Source: Paenibacillus sp. FSL W8-0426 (GTDB taxonomy: Bacteria; Bacillota; Bacilli; Paenibacillales; Paenibacillaceae). From it: a DNA stretch of 64,000 nucleotides. Shown piece by piece: positions 26,032 to 33,733 of the stretch. Numbering within the stretch: position 1 is the stretch's first letter; each line of letters begins with the position of its first letter. The translations under genes and the position numbers were made by a program. A model generated the notes under the pieces. That model was given only the letters and a program-made list of their open reading frames with translations, made no database searches and was not told the origin of the DNA. The DNA is taken from NCBI RefSeq assembly GCF_037969725.1, contig NZ_CP150203.1:3054001-3118000 (forward strand). Direction: 5' to 3'.

Positions 26032-26904
26032 TTATTCGGTAACCTCCTTGCGCCGCATGAAAATCAGAAGCGGAATGGCGATGATGGTGACTGCCACGAA
26101 CAATAGCGTATTGACCGCGGTACCAAGTCCCCAGTTGCCTTCGCCGAACGAACGCAAAATAATCGTACCGACGACCTGCGATGCATTGCCCGGGCCACCG
26201 CCGGTCATGACGTATACTTCGGAAAATACTTTGAGTCCGCCAATCAGCGTCAGCATCACGTTGATGTTGATGGCAGGCAGCAGGAGGGGCAGCGTAATTT
26301 TAAAGAAGCTTTTCCAGGAGCTTGCTCCGTCGATCCTGGCCGCTTCGTAGTATTCCTGGGAAATGGATTGCAATCCGGCCAGATAGATGGCCATTTGAAA
26401 CCCGGCGCTCTGCCAGATGGACACGATGGCAATCGTCCAGATGACGAGCGAAGGATTCGTCAGCCAGGCTTGGCTAAGCGAATGCAGGCCGACCGCATCA
26501 AGTACGTTGTTAATCGTACCTTCCGTACGCAGCATCGGCGTGAACAAAATGCTGATCACAAGAATGCTGAGAATGGAAGGGGAGTAGAAAATCGCGCGCA
26601 GCAGGTTTTTCGTTTTCAATCGCATGTTCAGCGCTACCGCAAGCAGAAGACCGATGATGTTTTTGCCGGCAACCGTGACTACGGCGAAAATGGCCGTGTT
26701 TTTCAGCGCGAGAATAAGCGTTTTGTCGGAAAAGATTTTTTCGAAATTGGCCCAGCCGATAAATTTCAGGTCGATCCGGTCGAGCCGCCAGTCCGTAAAC
26801 GAATAATAGAAGGCCGCAAGGGCCGGAATGACGAAAAAAATGGAGTAGATGAGGATTGCCGGAAGTATCATGTAATACGAATATAAGTTTTTTGCCCTTT
26901 TCAT
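26032..26904 (-). CDS. CUT1 sugar ABC transporter permease (MalF-type)
   Basis: 290 residues, six predicted membrane segments, EAA loop Y-Y-E-A-A-R-I-D-G-A-S-S-W-K-S-F-F-K-I-T-L-P. Begins M-K-R-A-K-N-L-Y-S-Y-Y-M-I-L-P-A-I, typical of MalF/LacF-like subunits without the long N-terminal extension. Its stop is directly followed by the MalG-type gene. The 69-nt gap to the binding-protein gene holds a stem-loop that probably stabilises the upstream message, giving more binding protein than permease. Confidence 0.92.
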   Translation of the reverse strand: MKRAKNLYSYYMILPAILIYSIFFVIPALAAFYYSFTDWRLDRIDLKFIGWANFEKIFSDKTLILALKNTAIFAVVTVAGKNIIGLLLAVALNMRLKTKNLLRAIFYSPSILSILVISILFTPMLRTEGTINNVLDAVGLHSLSQAWLTNPSLVIWTIAIVSIWQSAGFQMAIYLAGLQSISQEYYEAARIDGASSWKSFFKITLPLLLPAININVMLTLIGGLKVFSEVYVMTGGGPGNASQVVGTIILRSFGEGNWGLGTAVNTLLFVAVTIIAIPLLIFMRRKEVTE

Positions 26905-26926
26905 GTCTCACGCTCCGTTATGGCTT

Positions 26927-26959
26927 GGGCAGCACAACATCTGGAATGTCATGCTGCCC
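26927..26959 (-). promoter_or_regulatory. Intercistronic stem-loop after the binding-protein gene
   Basis: GGGCAGCA (26927-26934) and TGCTGCCC (26952-26959) form an 8-bp stem with a 17-nt loop and no T-run, a typical message-stabilising hairpin in sugar ABC operons. Confidence 0.6.
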
Positions 26960-26973
26960 TTTATTTCGCTCTC

Positions 26974-28287
26974 TTAGAAACCGGCTACGCCTTTGTCTTG
27001 CATCAGTTGACTGAATTTCTCATCCCATGCTTTGAGCACTTCTTCCGGCGTCATGCCGCCGGCAAACTGATCCTGCAGCAAACGGTACAGCTCGCTGCGG
27101 TCAACCAGCATGTATGCATCCGTCGTCAGCACGGTTTTCTTCGGCGTAATGTAGTTGTCTACGATGTCTTGTTTGTAAGCCGGCAGCTCCGGCGTCGTTA
27201 CGTCGCTGAGATTGGATACGTAGCCTTTGGAATCTACGATTTTCTGCGCTACGTCTTTGGAAGCGATGAAGTCCAGAAACTTTTTGGCTTCTTCCAAATG
27301 TTTCGCTTTTTTCGGAATGAACAGCTGACCGCCGAGTGGGCTTGCTCCCAGGCTAGCATCTTCGGATGAAGGGATCGGGAATACGCCCAATTCCATGCTC
27401 GGGTCTTGCTGGGCCACGCCTTCGATCAACCAGTCACCCATAAACATCATGGCGACTTCCTTGTTCAGGAACTTGCCAACCGCCATGTCGTAACTGTCGC
27501 TAAGCACGTCTGCGTTGGTGTACCCTTTTTTATACACTTCGTACTGCTGTTCCAGGAAGGTTTTGAATTCCGGGATGTCAGACCATTTTCTTTTGTTGCT
27601 GTTCAAGTCATCGAAGAAGGTCGGATCATTTTTGGACACAAAATCGGCAAAGGCTGCCGCAGGCCAGATGTTGGCTGCCCAAGCGTCTTTATATGGCATA
27701 AAGACCGGCGTAATGCCGCTCGCTTTGATTTTTTCGCTGACTTCCAGGAATTGATCAAAATTTTTCGGGATCGACAAGCCCAGGTCGGCAAAGATCTGTT
27801 TGTTGTACACAACGCCTTGCATACCCGTATCCTGGCTGACATGGAAGCTGTAAATATGGCCGCCTGCAGACAGAACGTCTTTGTTCACGATTCTGCTTGC
27901 CCAAGGCTCGTTATCCAGAATTTCGAAGTTGCGTTCCAGGTTTAAGTCCGTAACGGCGCTGGCCAGGTTGTATTGAATAATATCCGGCGTTTCATCCACG
28001 GCCAGCTTGGTTTGCAGGACGGTCGTCGTTTGTTCGGCCGGAATAAGCTGCAAATTCACGGCGATGTTGGTTTGCTTTTCGAATTCGTCCAAAATGTCCT
28101 GCTGGATAAAGGCCGAATCTTGAGAGCTTTTGGAGATGGCCAGCTCCAGCGTGACTTTGCCACCTTTGCTTTCGCCGCCTGCGGACGATCCTGAATCCGA
28201 GCTACCCGAGCCGCATGCCGTCAACGCGATGGACAATAATCCGGCCAGAAGAACGGACGCCGTTTTTTTTCTTTGATGAATCTTCAA
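26974..28287 (-). CDS. Sugar ABC transporter substrate-binding lipoprotein
   Basis: 437 residues. Lipoprotein signal L-T-A-C25 followed by a Ser/Gly linker, then an extracellular solute-binding family 1 domain (G-K-V-T-L-E-L-A-I, F-E-K-Q-T-N-I-A-V-N-L, Y-N-K-Q-I-F-A-D-L-G-L, M-M-F-M-G-D-W). It captures the sugar outside the membrane for the two permeases that follow. First gene of the operon and divergent from the yesM/yesN-type pair, which probably controls it. A CcpA (cre)-like sequence lies about 28-41 nt before the start, suggesting catabolite repression. Confidence 0.92.
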   Translation of the reverse strand: MKIHQRKKTASVLLAGLLSIALTACGSGSSDSGSSAGGESKGGKVTLELAISKSSQDSAFIQQDILDEFEKQTNIAVNLQLIPAEQTTTVLQTKLAVDETPDIIQYNLASAVTDLNLERNFEILDNEPWASRIVNKDVLSAGGHIYSFHVSQDTGMQGVVYNKQIFADLGLSIPKNFDQFLEVSEKIKASGITPVFMPYKDAWAANIWPAAAFADFVSKNDPTFFDDLNSNKRKWSDIPEFKTFLEQQYEVYKKGYTNADVLSDSYDMAVGKFLNKEVAMMFMGDWLIEGVAQQDPSMELGVFPIPSSEDASLGASPLGGQLFIPKKAKHLEEAKKFLDFIASKDVAQKIVDSKGYVSNLSDVTTPELPAYKQDIVDNYITPKKTVLTTDAYMLVDRSELYRLLQDQFAGGMTPEEVLKAWDEKFSQLMQDKGVAGF

Positions 28288-28314
28288 TGCAAATCCCCCT
28301 CTAAAACGTTTGAT

Positions 28315-28328
28315 TGAATCCGCTTACA
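28315..28328. promoter_or_regulatory. Candidate cre (CcpA) site
   Basis: TGAATCCGCTTACA matches the cre consensus TGWAANCGNTNWCA at 13 of 14 positions and lies just upstream of the sugar-binding-protein gene. Confidence 0.5.
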
Positions 28329-28495
28329 GACCTGATTATACGTTTTCCTCCATGCAGGGTACATGTCTGTGGTTGAGCGTTGATGTGTAAAATTCTGAAC
28401 TTGAAATCGCTATCATTTCATGATCACTCGTGATACAGTAAGGAATGAATGCAAACGGATTCGACAACAAGACAGAACGGGAGGCGGTCTCGCAA

Positions 28496-30265
28496 GTGGC
28501 CAAGTTCATGCATCGCGCAACGCAATTCAGTTTGCAAACCAAGGTGTTTCTGACGTTTCTGGCACTGCTGTTGTTTGTGCTGGGTTGTTTCCTGGTGTAC
28601 GTCAATGTCGTGGTCATCCGGCCTCTTAAAGAAAAAACGGTTCAGGATATGTTGATGACGGCGACCAAAGTCAGGGAGCAGGTCGACCTTTATATTGATC
28701 ATCAGAACCAGCTGTCACAGCGGCTGCTGTCGAATAAAGACATTTTCGCTACCATGGACAAAAGCTATGAGGCCCAGAACAGCTATGAGAGACTAAAGCA
28801 AATTCGCAAGTTAAAAGATATCATGTTTCAAGCGATTGGGCCTAGCATGAATATCAAGGACATGTCCATTTATGATCCAAGAGGGGTCATGCTTACTTCG
28901 TACTTGGGAGCAACCAATCGGGAGTTGTCCTTGCAGCGGACGCTGGAGGGCAGTGAGGCGGGGCGGCAGTGGTCAGGCAGCGGATTCGTGTTGCTCCGGC
29001 ATGCGGACACCATTTCGTTCATCCGCTCCATCAATGATCAGAATGGCACAATATACGGTTATCTGAACATTCAGATGGACCAGGATTACGTGCAAAAGCT
29101 GACCGAAGGAGTAACGGCTGGAGAGGTCTATATCCTTAATCAATACGGAGAGCAGATGACCGGCTTGGATGAGGGCGCTCAGCAAGTGAAACAAATTGAA
29201 CCGTCGTCGTCCGAGGGGCTGGATGTCGATGAGCAAGGCAATTACATAACGCATTCCCAATCGTTGCATTCGGGATGGATTACGTATATCGTTACACCGA
29301 GAAAATCCGTATTTGGATCGGTGAATTCGGTGCAGCTGATTTCGATCCTGCTCATTACTTCCCTTATGCTGGTTTCTTTTGTGTACATTTTAGTTTCGAC
29401 GCGGAACCTGCTGCTTCCCATCCGCAAGCTTCGCAGCCAGATCTGGCGCATCAATTATAGCAATATGAATTTAAAGGTTGACGATCGTCCCAAAAATAAC
29501 GATTTGCTGCTGCTGAATGAAGCCTTCCAGGATTTGATGCAGCGGCTGCAGCAATCGATCGACCGGGAGAAAGTGGCGCTGCATGAAGAAGTCATGGCCC
29601 GGAATTCGGCGCTTCAGGCGCAGATCGCACCTCATTTCATTCATAATGTGTTATACCTCATCAGCATTGCAGCCCAAGAGGGCAAAACGAACGTTGTTTC
29701 CGATATGTGCAAACATTTGTCGGACAGCTTGCGTTATATCGTATCTTCTCCATACGCGCATGTGACTTTAGCCGATGAGCTTGAACATACGAGGCATTAC
29801 TTGTCGTTGGTTCAACAGAAGTACGAGGAAGATTTGGAATGGGAGATCGTATCGGACGATTTGTCCAACGAAATTCAATTGCCGAGACTGGTGATTCAGC
29901 CCTTTGTCGAAAATTGCATTGAGCATGCATTTATGAATACGGCTCCTCCTTGGAGCATCCGGATTACCGTAAAACAATTCAACGGTTTATGGGCTTTGGA
30001 GATCAGAGACAACGGGGACGGATTCAGGGCGGAGAAAATACAGGAAATTATGAACAATATTCGAGAGAACGCTTCGAATGCGAGTCAAAGACAAAGCCGG
30101 CATACCGGGCTGGGCAACATGGGGATCGTCAACAGCGTCAACCGGCTCCAGCTGATGTATGCCAATCGGCTTATGTTTAATATTTTCAATCACCATTCTG
30201 ATCAGGAAAAAGGCGCAACGGTACAGATTATTGGCTCCATGAGCCAAGATTTTTACCAAGAGTAG
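28496..30265 (+). CDS. YesM-type sensor histidine kinase
   Basis: About 589 residues from GTG 28496, which has GGGAGGCGG 8 nt upstream; an ATG at 28445 (17 residues longer) directly abuts its only purine-rich site and is less likely. Two membrane segments flank an extracytoplasmic dCACHE-like sensor of about 250 residues; then HAMP, a His_kinase domain with Q-I-A-P-H-F-I-H-N-V-L (phospho-acceptor His) and a HATPase (I-R-D-N-G-D-G-F, G-L-G-N-M-G-I-V-N). YesM kinases work with YesN regulators to control neighbouring carbohydrate ABC operons, which fits the divergent transporter. Confidence 0.9.
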   Translation: MAKFMHRATQFSLQTKVFLTFLALLLFVLGCFLVYVNVVVIRPLKEKTVQDMLMTATKVREQVDLYIDHQNQLSQRLLSNKDIFATMDKSYEAQNSYERLKQIRKLKDIMFQAIGPSMNIKDMSIYDPRGVMLTSYLGATNRELSLQRTLEGSEAGRQWSGSGFVLLRHADTISFIRSINDQNGTIYGYLNIQMDQDYVQKLTEGVTAGEVYILNQYGEQMTGLDEGAQQVKQIEPSSSEGLDVDEQGNYITHSQSLHSGWITYIVTPRKSVFGSVNSVQLISILLITSLMLVSFVYILVSTRNLLLPIRKLRSQIWRINYSNMNLKVDDRPKNNDLLLLNEAFQDLMQRLQQSIDREKVALHEEVMARNSALQAQIAPHFIHNVLYLISIAAQEGKTNVVSDMCKHLSDSLRYIVSSPYAHVTLADELEHTRHYLSLVQQKYEEDLEWEIVSDDLSNEIQLPRLVIQPFVENCIEHAFMNTAPPWSIRITVKQFNGLWALEIRDNGDGFRAEKIQEIMNNIRENASNASQRQSRHTGLGNMGIVNSVNRLQLMYANRLMFNIFNHHSDQEKGATVQIIGSMSQDFYQE

Positions 30266-30277
30266 GAGGCGGAAGAG

Positions 30278-31795
30278 ATGTACAACGTCATCATTGTAGA
30301 GGACAGCAAACCGATCTTGCGCAACATTAAGACCCTGTTGGATGCGCTCGACATGCCGCTTCGGGTCGTCGCCACGGCAACGAATGGAGAGGAGGCGCTT
30401 GAGGCGATACGCCATGAGTCCATTCATATATTGCTGACGGATATCCGGATGCCCAAAATGGACGGATTATCATTGATTGAACAGGTCAAACAACTGCACC
30501 CGAATCTTAAAGTGGTGCTGATCAGTGGTTATAGCGATTTTGAATATACGCGCAAAGCGTTGAATCTGCAGGTGTTTGATTATTTGCTCAAACCGGTGGA
30601 TCGCAAAGCGCTGGAAGAGGTCATGGCTCGCGTCATCGACCAGTTGAACCGGCAAATGCCCAATGATGCGGAGCTGTTGAAGGATATCGTAGCCCCCGAG
30701 TTATACGCGAACTTCAAGCTGGGAGAAGACCTGTCCTTGGTCGGACAGGTGATGTTTGTTCTTCGCAGACAGCCTTTCACAGGCGGCGGCCAACAGTGGG
30801 GAAGAGAGACGATCCTGTATGCGCTGACGGAATATTTGGCTCCTTATCCTTGCAAGGCGTTTCCGGCGCAGAGCTCGCAACAAATCATTGCGTTCGTAAA
30901 CCGTGCTGTTCTGGATCGTTACTCATCCGTGTATGAGTGCCTCGAATCCGTTCGGCGGCACTTATCGAAGCAGGGCATGGACGTAATGATCGGAGGACAG
31001 CTGTTAACCGGCGAATCCGGCAGATTGCCGGAGTTATACCATCGGATCTCCGGAATTATTGGGGAGCAGCAGCGGATCAATCAGGGATGTGCGCTGGACA
31101 CGGGGAATCCCGTTTCGCTTGCCCGTTCGGAAACAGGAAGCATGGGCATCGCTCCGGAAACGGACGTTGTGCGCATGATCCAACGGAATCAGAAGGAACG
31201 TTTTCAACTGAAGCTGTCCGAGCTGCTGGTGAAATGGAAGGAACATAATGTACAGCTGGCGGAGCTGGAACGATTCATCGGTTTATTGGTCGATACGTTT
31301 GCCCATTTGCTGGAGGAGCGGGGGTCGGGGATTCGGCTTGGTCTTGAAGCACGTGCTAAACAGCTGCTTGAAGAAACGAATTATGCCGATTTTGGCATTG
31401 CGTTCATGGCGTGGACGGGACAATGCTTCGACATGCTGCAATCGCATTCCCGCAAAAGCAGGGAGGTGCTGTTCGAACAGATTGACGAATATATGAAAAT
31501 GAACCGATACTCGTCATTGTCGATCAATGACCTTGCCGTAAAATTTCACGTGAGTCCGTCATATATTAGCAGAGTCATTAAAAACTTTACCCAGAGTACG
31601 TTTGTTCAGTATTATACAGGGTTGAAAATCAAAGAAGCATGCCGGCTGATGGAGAGCAAACCGCACATGAAATTCAGGGAGCTGTCCGATTTGCTGGCAT
31701 TCAGCGATCAACATTACTTCTCCAAAGTGTTCAAGGAATACACCGGTTTCAGTCCCACAGAGTATAAGGAGCAGTTAAGGGAGGGATCAAGGTGA
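30278..31795 (+). CDS. YesN-type response regulator with AraC helix-turn-helix
   Basis: 505 residues: receiver domain with E8-D9 and phospho-acceptor Asp55 (L-L-T-D-I-R-M-P-K-M-D-G), a long middle region of about 270 residues, and a C-terminal AraC domain of about 100 residues (L-S-I-N-D-L-A-V-K-F-H-V-S-P-S-Y-I-S-R, then F-S-D-Q-H-Y-F-S-K-V-F-K-E-Y-T-G-F-S-P-T). Starts 12 nt after the kinase gene. Likely activates the divergent sugar ABC operon in response to the sugar sensed by the kinase. Its stop overlaps the start of a small DUF6366 gene. Confidence 0.92.
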   Translation: MYNVIIVEDSKPILRNIKTLLDALDMPLRVVATATNGEEALEAIRHESIHILLTDIRMPKMDGLSLIEQVKQLHPNLKVVLISGYSDFEYTRKALNLQVFDYLLKPVDRKALEEVMARVIDQLNRQMPNDAELLKDIVAPELYANFKLGEDLSLVGQVMFVLRRQPFTGGGQQWGRETILYALTEYLAPYPCKAFPAQSSQQIIAFVNRAVLDRYSSVYECLESVRRHLSKQGMDVMIGGQLLTGESGRLPELYHRISGIIGEQQRINQGCALDTGNPVSLARSETGSMGIAPETDVVRMIQRNQKERFQLKLSELLVKWKEHNVQLAELERFIGLLVDTFAHLLEERGSGIRLGLEARAKQLLEETNYADFGIAFMAWTGQCFDMLQSHSRKSREVLFEQIDEYMKMNRYSSLSINDLAVKFHVSPSYISRVIKNFTQSTFVQYYTGLKIKEACRLMESKPHMKFRELSDLLAFSDQHYFSKVFKEYTGFSPTEYKEQLREGSR

Positions 31796-32007
31796 GTGAA
31801 AACAAGGAAACGCCGGAATACATGAGGGAACGTTTAATTCAAGAAGAACAACGTAAAGATTCTCCGATGGTGGTATTTAAGGACGGTATGGATCGGGCTG
31901 CGGGCGGCAGCCTGTCGGAACTGATGCGCGGTTTGGGGTGGAAGGGAACCTTGATCGTTGTGCTGGTGCTTGTCGTTGCGATCATCGTAATGCCGAGGTT
32001 TTTTTGA
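31792..32007 (+). CDS. DUF6366 small membrane protein
   Basis: 71 residues, GTG start overlapping the yesN-type stop by 4 nt, with GGGAGG upstream. Charged N-terminal half (S-E-N-K-E-T-P-E-Y-M-R-E-R) with G-S-L-S-E-L-M-R-G-L-G-W-K-G, then one C-terminal membrane segment. Resembles the DUF6366 family, which has no known role. Translational coupling to a two-component regulator is notable. Confidence 0.75.
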   Translation: MSENKETPEYMRERLIQEEQRKDSPMVVFKDGMDRAAGGSLSELMRGLGWKGTLIVVLVLVVAIIVMPRFF

Positions 32008-32074
32008 ATGGGGCGTGTGGATCGAGGTGAAGTCGCCAAATCAGGTATTTTTTTAGGAAGGTTCAATAGAACTA

Positions 32075-32103
32075 TTGGAACAGGAGGCAGATTTGGATAA
32101 AAT
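32075..32103 (+). promoter_or_regulatory. Promoter of the secreted 16-residue-repeat protein gene
   Basis: TTGGAA (32075-32080), 17-bp spacer, TAAAAT (32098-32103), about 45 nt before the ATG at 32147. Confidence 0.6.
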
Positions 32104-32146
32104 ATCCTTGATTCTAATCACATTCGCTTGGAAGGAGAAATACAAG

Positions 32147-33091
32147 ATGACGGGTACCGAGAAGAGGAAAGGCACCATTCTACGAAGAGGTGGGCTGCTG
32201 GCCTTAAGCTTGCTGCTGATGTCCCTGGCCCTTCTGCCGGCGGGTTCCGCCCAGGCTGCAGACAGCAAATGGATCAACCAGATATGGGACAAATACAAGG
32301 CATATAACAAGAAAACGGTCTCAAATTATAACGCTTATATGAAAAAGGCGACGGATACATACAAAGCCTATCTTCAGAAACAAAACAGCCGCCTGGACGA
32401 ACTGGAAAGCATTGTTTTGGAAGACCAAAAAAAGTGGAACGAATGGCTGAAGGCGGATTTGGCGAAACTTACGGAAAAATACGGGGATAACCGCGAGCTG
32501 CGGGATGCATTGAATCAGTACGAACGCGATATCAATCCGAACTCGCTCAGCAGCCCCATGGGTCTTTACTCCCGGGCGGCCAACCGCAATTCCCTGAGCA
32601 GCACGATGGGCATATATGACCGCGCAATCAACGAGAACGCACTGACCAGCTACATGGCCGAATATAAAAAAGCGGTTGATCCAGACAGTTTAACCAGTCC
32701 CGCTTTTGCGCTGAAAAAAACGGTATCGGATCGTTACCTCACCAGCCCGATGTATCTTTTAATGAAAAACTCCAGCACTGACTACCTCACCAGCCCGATG
32801 TATCGTTATTCGATCGGAAAGATCAGCAAATCCAAAGCACAGCAGCAATACAGCAAACTGTATAAAGACTATACCGCCCAAATTTCCAGGGATACTGCGG
32901 CTTACAAAAAGGAGATCGCCGAAAAGGTCGCATCCGCCGATCTGAAGATTCAGAAGCTTTATCTGGAAACCATCCAGGCGCTCGAGAAGCAGCGTAATGA
33001 AACGCTGCAAAACATTTCCGACCAGCGCAAAAAAATGGGCGAGGAAGGATTGACCTGGGAGCCACTGCTAGTAATCCCCGCAAAAAAGTGA
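32147..33091 (+). CDS. Secreted protein of unknown function with six 16-residue repeats
   Basis: 314 residues from ATG 32147 (AAGGAG upstream). A signal peptide ends in A-G-S-A-Q-A-A-D near residue 38. Residues about 40-125 are charged and helical (K-Y-K-A-Y-N-K-K, Y-N-A-Y-M-K-K-A-T-D-T-Y-K-A-Y-L-Q-K). Six consecutive 16-residue units follow (bases 32534-32821), each with L-[ST]-S-x-[MA] at the same place, then another long charged helix (K-S-K-A-Q-Q-Q-Y ... I-S-D-Q-R-K-K-M). No family recognised and no catalytic motif. It has its own promoter and a terminator. Probably an extracellular structural or wall-associated protein (inference). Confidence 0.75.
   Translation: MTGTEKRKGTILRRGGLLALSLLLMSLALLPAGSAQAADSKWINQIWDKYKAYNKKTVSNYNAYMKKATDTYKAYLQKQNSRLDELESIVLEDQKKWNEWLKADLAKLTEKYGDNRELRDALNQYERDINPNSLSSPMGLYSRAANRNSLSSTMGIYDRAINENALTSYMAEYKKAVDPDSLTSPAFALKKTVSDRYLTSPMYLLMKNSSTDYLTSPMYRYSIGKISKSKAQQQYSKLYKDYTAQISRDTAAYKKEIAEKVASADLKIQKLYLETIQALEKQRNETLQNISDQRKKMGEEGLTWEPLLVIPAKK
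32534..32821 (+). repeat. Six in-frame 48-bp coding repeats
   Basis: Units: NPNSLSSPMGLYSRAA, NRNSLSSTMGIYDRAI, NENALTSYMAEYKKAV, DPDSLTSPAFALKKTV, SDRYLTSPMYLLMKNS, STDYLTSPMYRYSIGK. Exact 16-residue period without gaps; similarity is highest between neighbours. Confidence 0.9.
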
Positions 33092-33208
33092 ATGGTAACC
33101 CTCAAGATGGACACTTTGAAAAAAAGGGACCGTCCTGCCGATTTTTATATGTTGAGGACAGGAACTTGGTTCCCGTGCCTTTAAAGGACGATAGCTGTTA
33201 GCCGAGGA

Positions 33209-33247
33209 GGCAGTCAAGGACAAATGCTTGTCCTTGGCTGCCTTTTG
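33209..33247. terminator. Terminator between the repeat-protein gene and ilvH
   Basis: GGCAGTCAAGGACAA, loop ATGC, TTGTCCTTGGCTGCC: a 15-bp stem with one G-T pair, then T4; convergent genes. Confidence 0.85.
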
Positions 33248-33256
33248 TCATCCAAC

Positions 33257-33733
33257 TTACGGCCGGCTCATCGCGGTTTCCCCGGTTCGTGTCAGCTCAA
33301 GCAGGCCATATGGCTCGAGAAGCTGAAGCAGGGCATTGTTTTGCGCCATCTCGCCGACAACCTGCACAACGAGCGCGTCCAGACCGACGTCGGCAATGGT
33401 GCATCGAAACGTTTCCGCGATCGAGCCAATTTCCTGCCGCTGGACAGGCAACGCCTTCAGCTTCACGAGCATCAATTCCCGCGACAGCTTGGGAGCGGGA
33501 TCAAGCGAATGGACTTGGATTACGTCGACCAGCTTGCTCAACTGCAAGATCAGCTGATCGCGCATTTGACGGTTGCCCGCGGCGACGATCGTCATCCGCG
33601 ACAAACCTTCGAGCTCACAGCCGCCTACCGTAATACTCTCGATATTATATCCTCTGCGGCTGAATAAGTTGGCGACCCGCTGCAGCACCCCCGGATGATC
33701 ATTGGTCAATACGGAAATGGTATGTCTATCCAT
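33257..33733 (-). CDS. ilvH: Acetolactate synthase small (regulatory) subunit
   Basis: 158 residues. N-terminal ACT domain (H-T-I-S-V-L-T-N-D-H-P-G-V-L-Q-R-V-A-N-L-F-S-R-R-G-Y-N-I-E-S-I) and a second ACT-like half. It binds valine and sets feedback control of the IlvB catalytic subunit in branched-chain amino-acid synthesis. Overlaps ilvB by 8 nt, so the two are translationally coupled. ilvC or leuA do not follow; transcription ends at the terminator. Confidence 0.95.
   Translation of the reverse strand: MDRHTISVLTNDHPGVLQRVANLFSRRGYNIESITVGGCELEGLSRMTIVAAGNRQMRDQLILQLSKLVDVIQVHSLDPAPKLSRELMLVKLKALPVQRQEIGSIAETFRCTIADVGLDALVVQVVGEMAQNNALLQLLEPYGLLELTRTGETAMSRP

Noticed and set aside
33092..33208. 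Possible small RNA from the complementary GGGACC/GGTTCC segments after the repeat-protein gene
   Set aside because: Pairing is imperfect, there is no promoter, and a normal terminator follows; it is most simply a 3' untranslated region.
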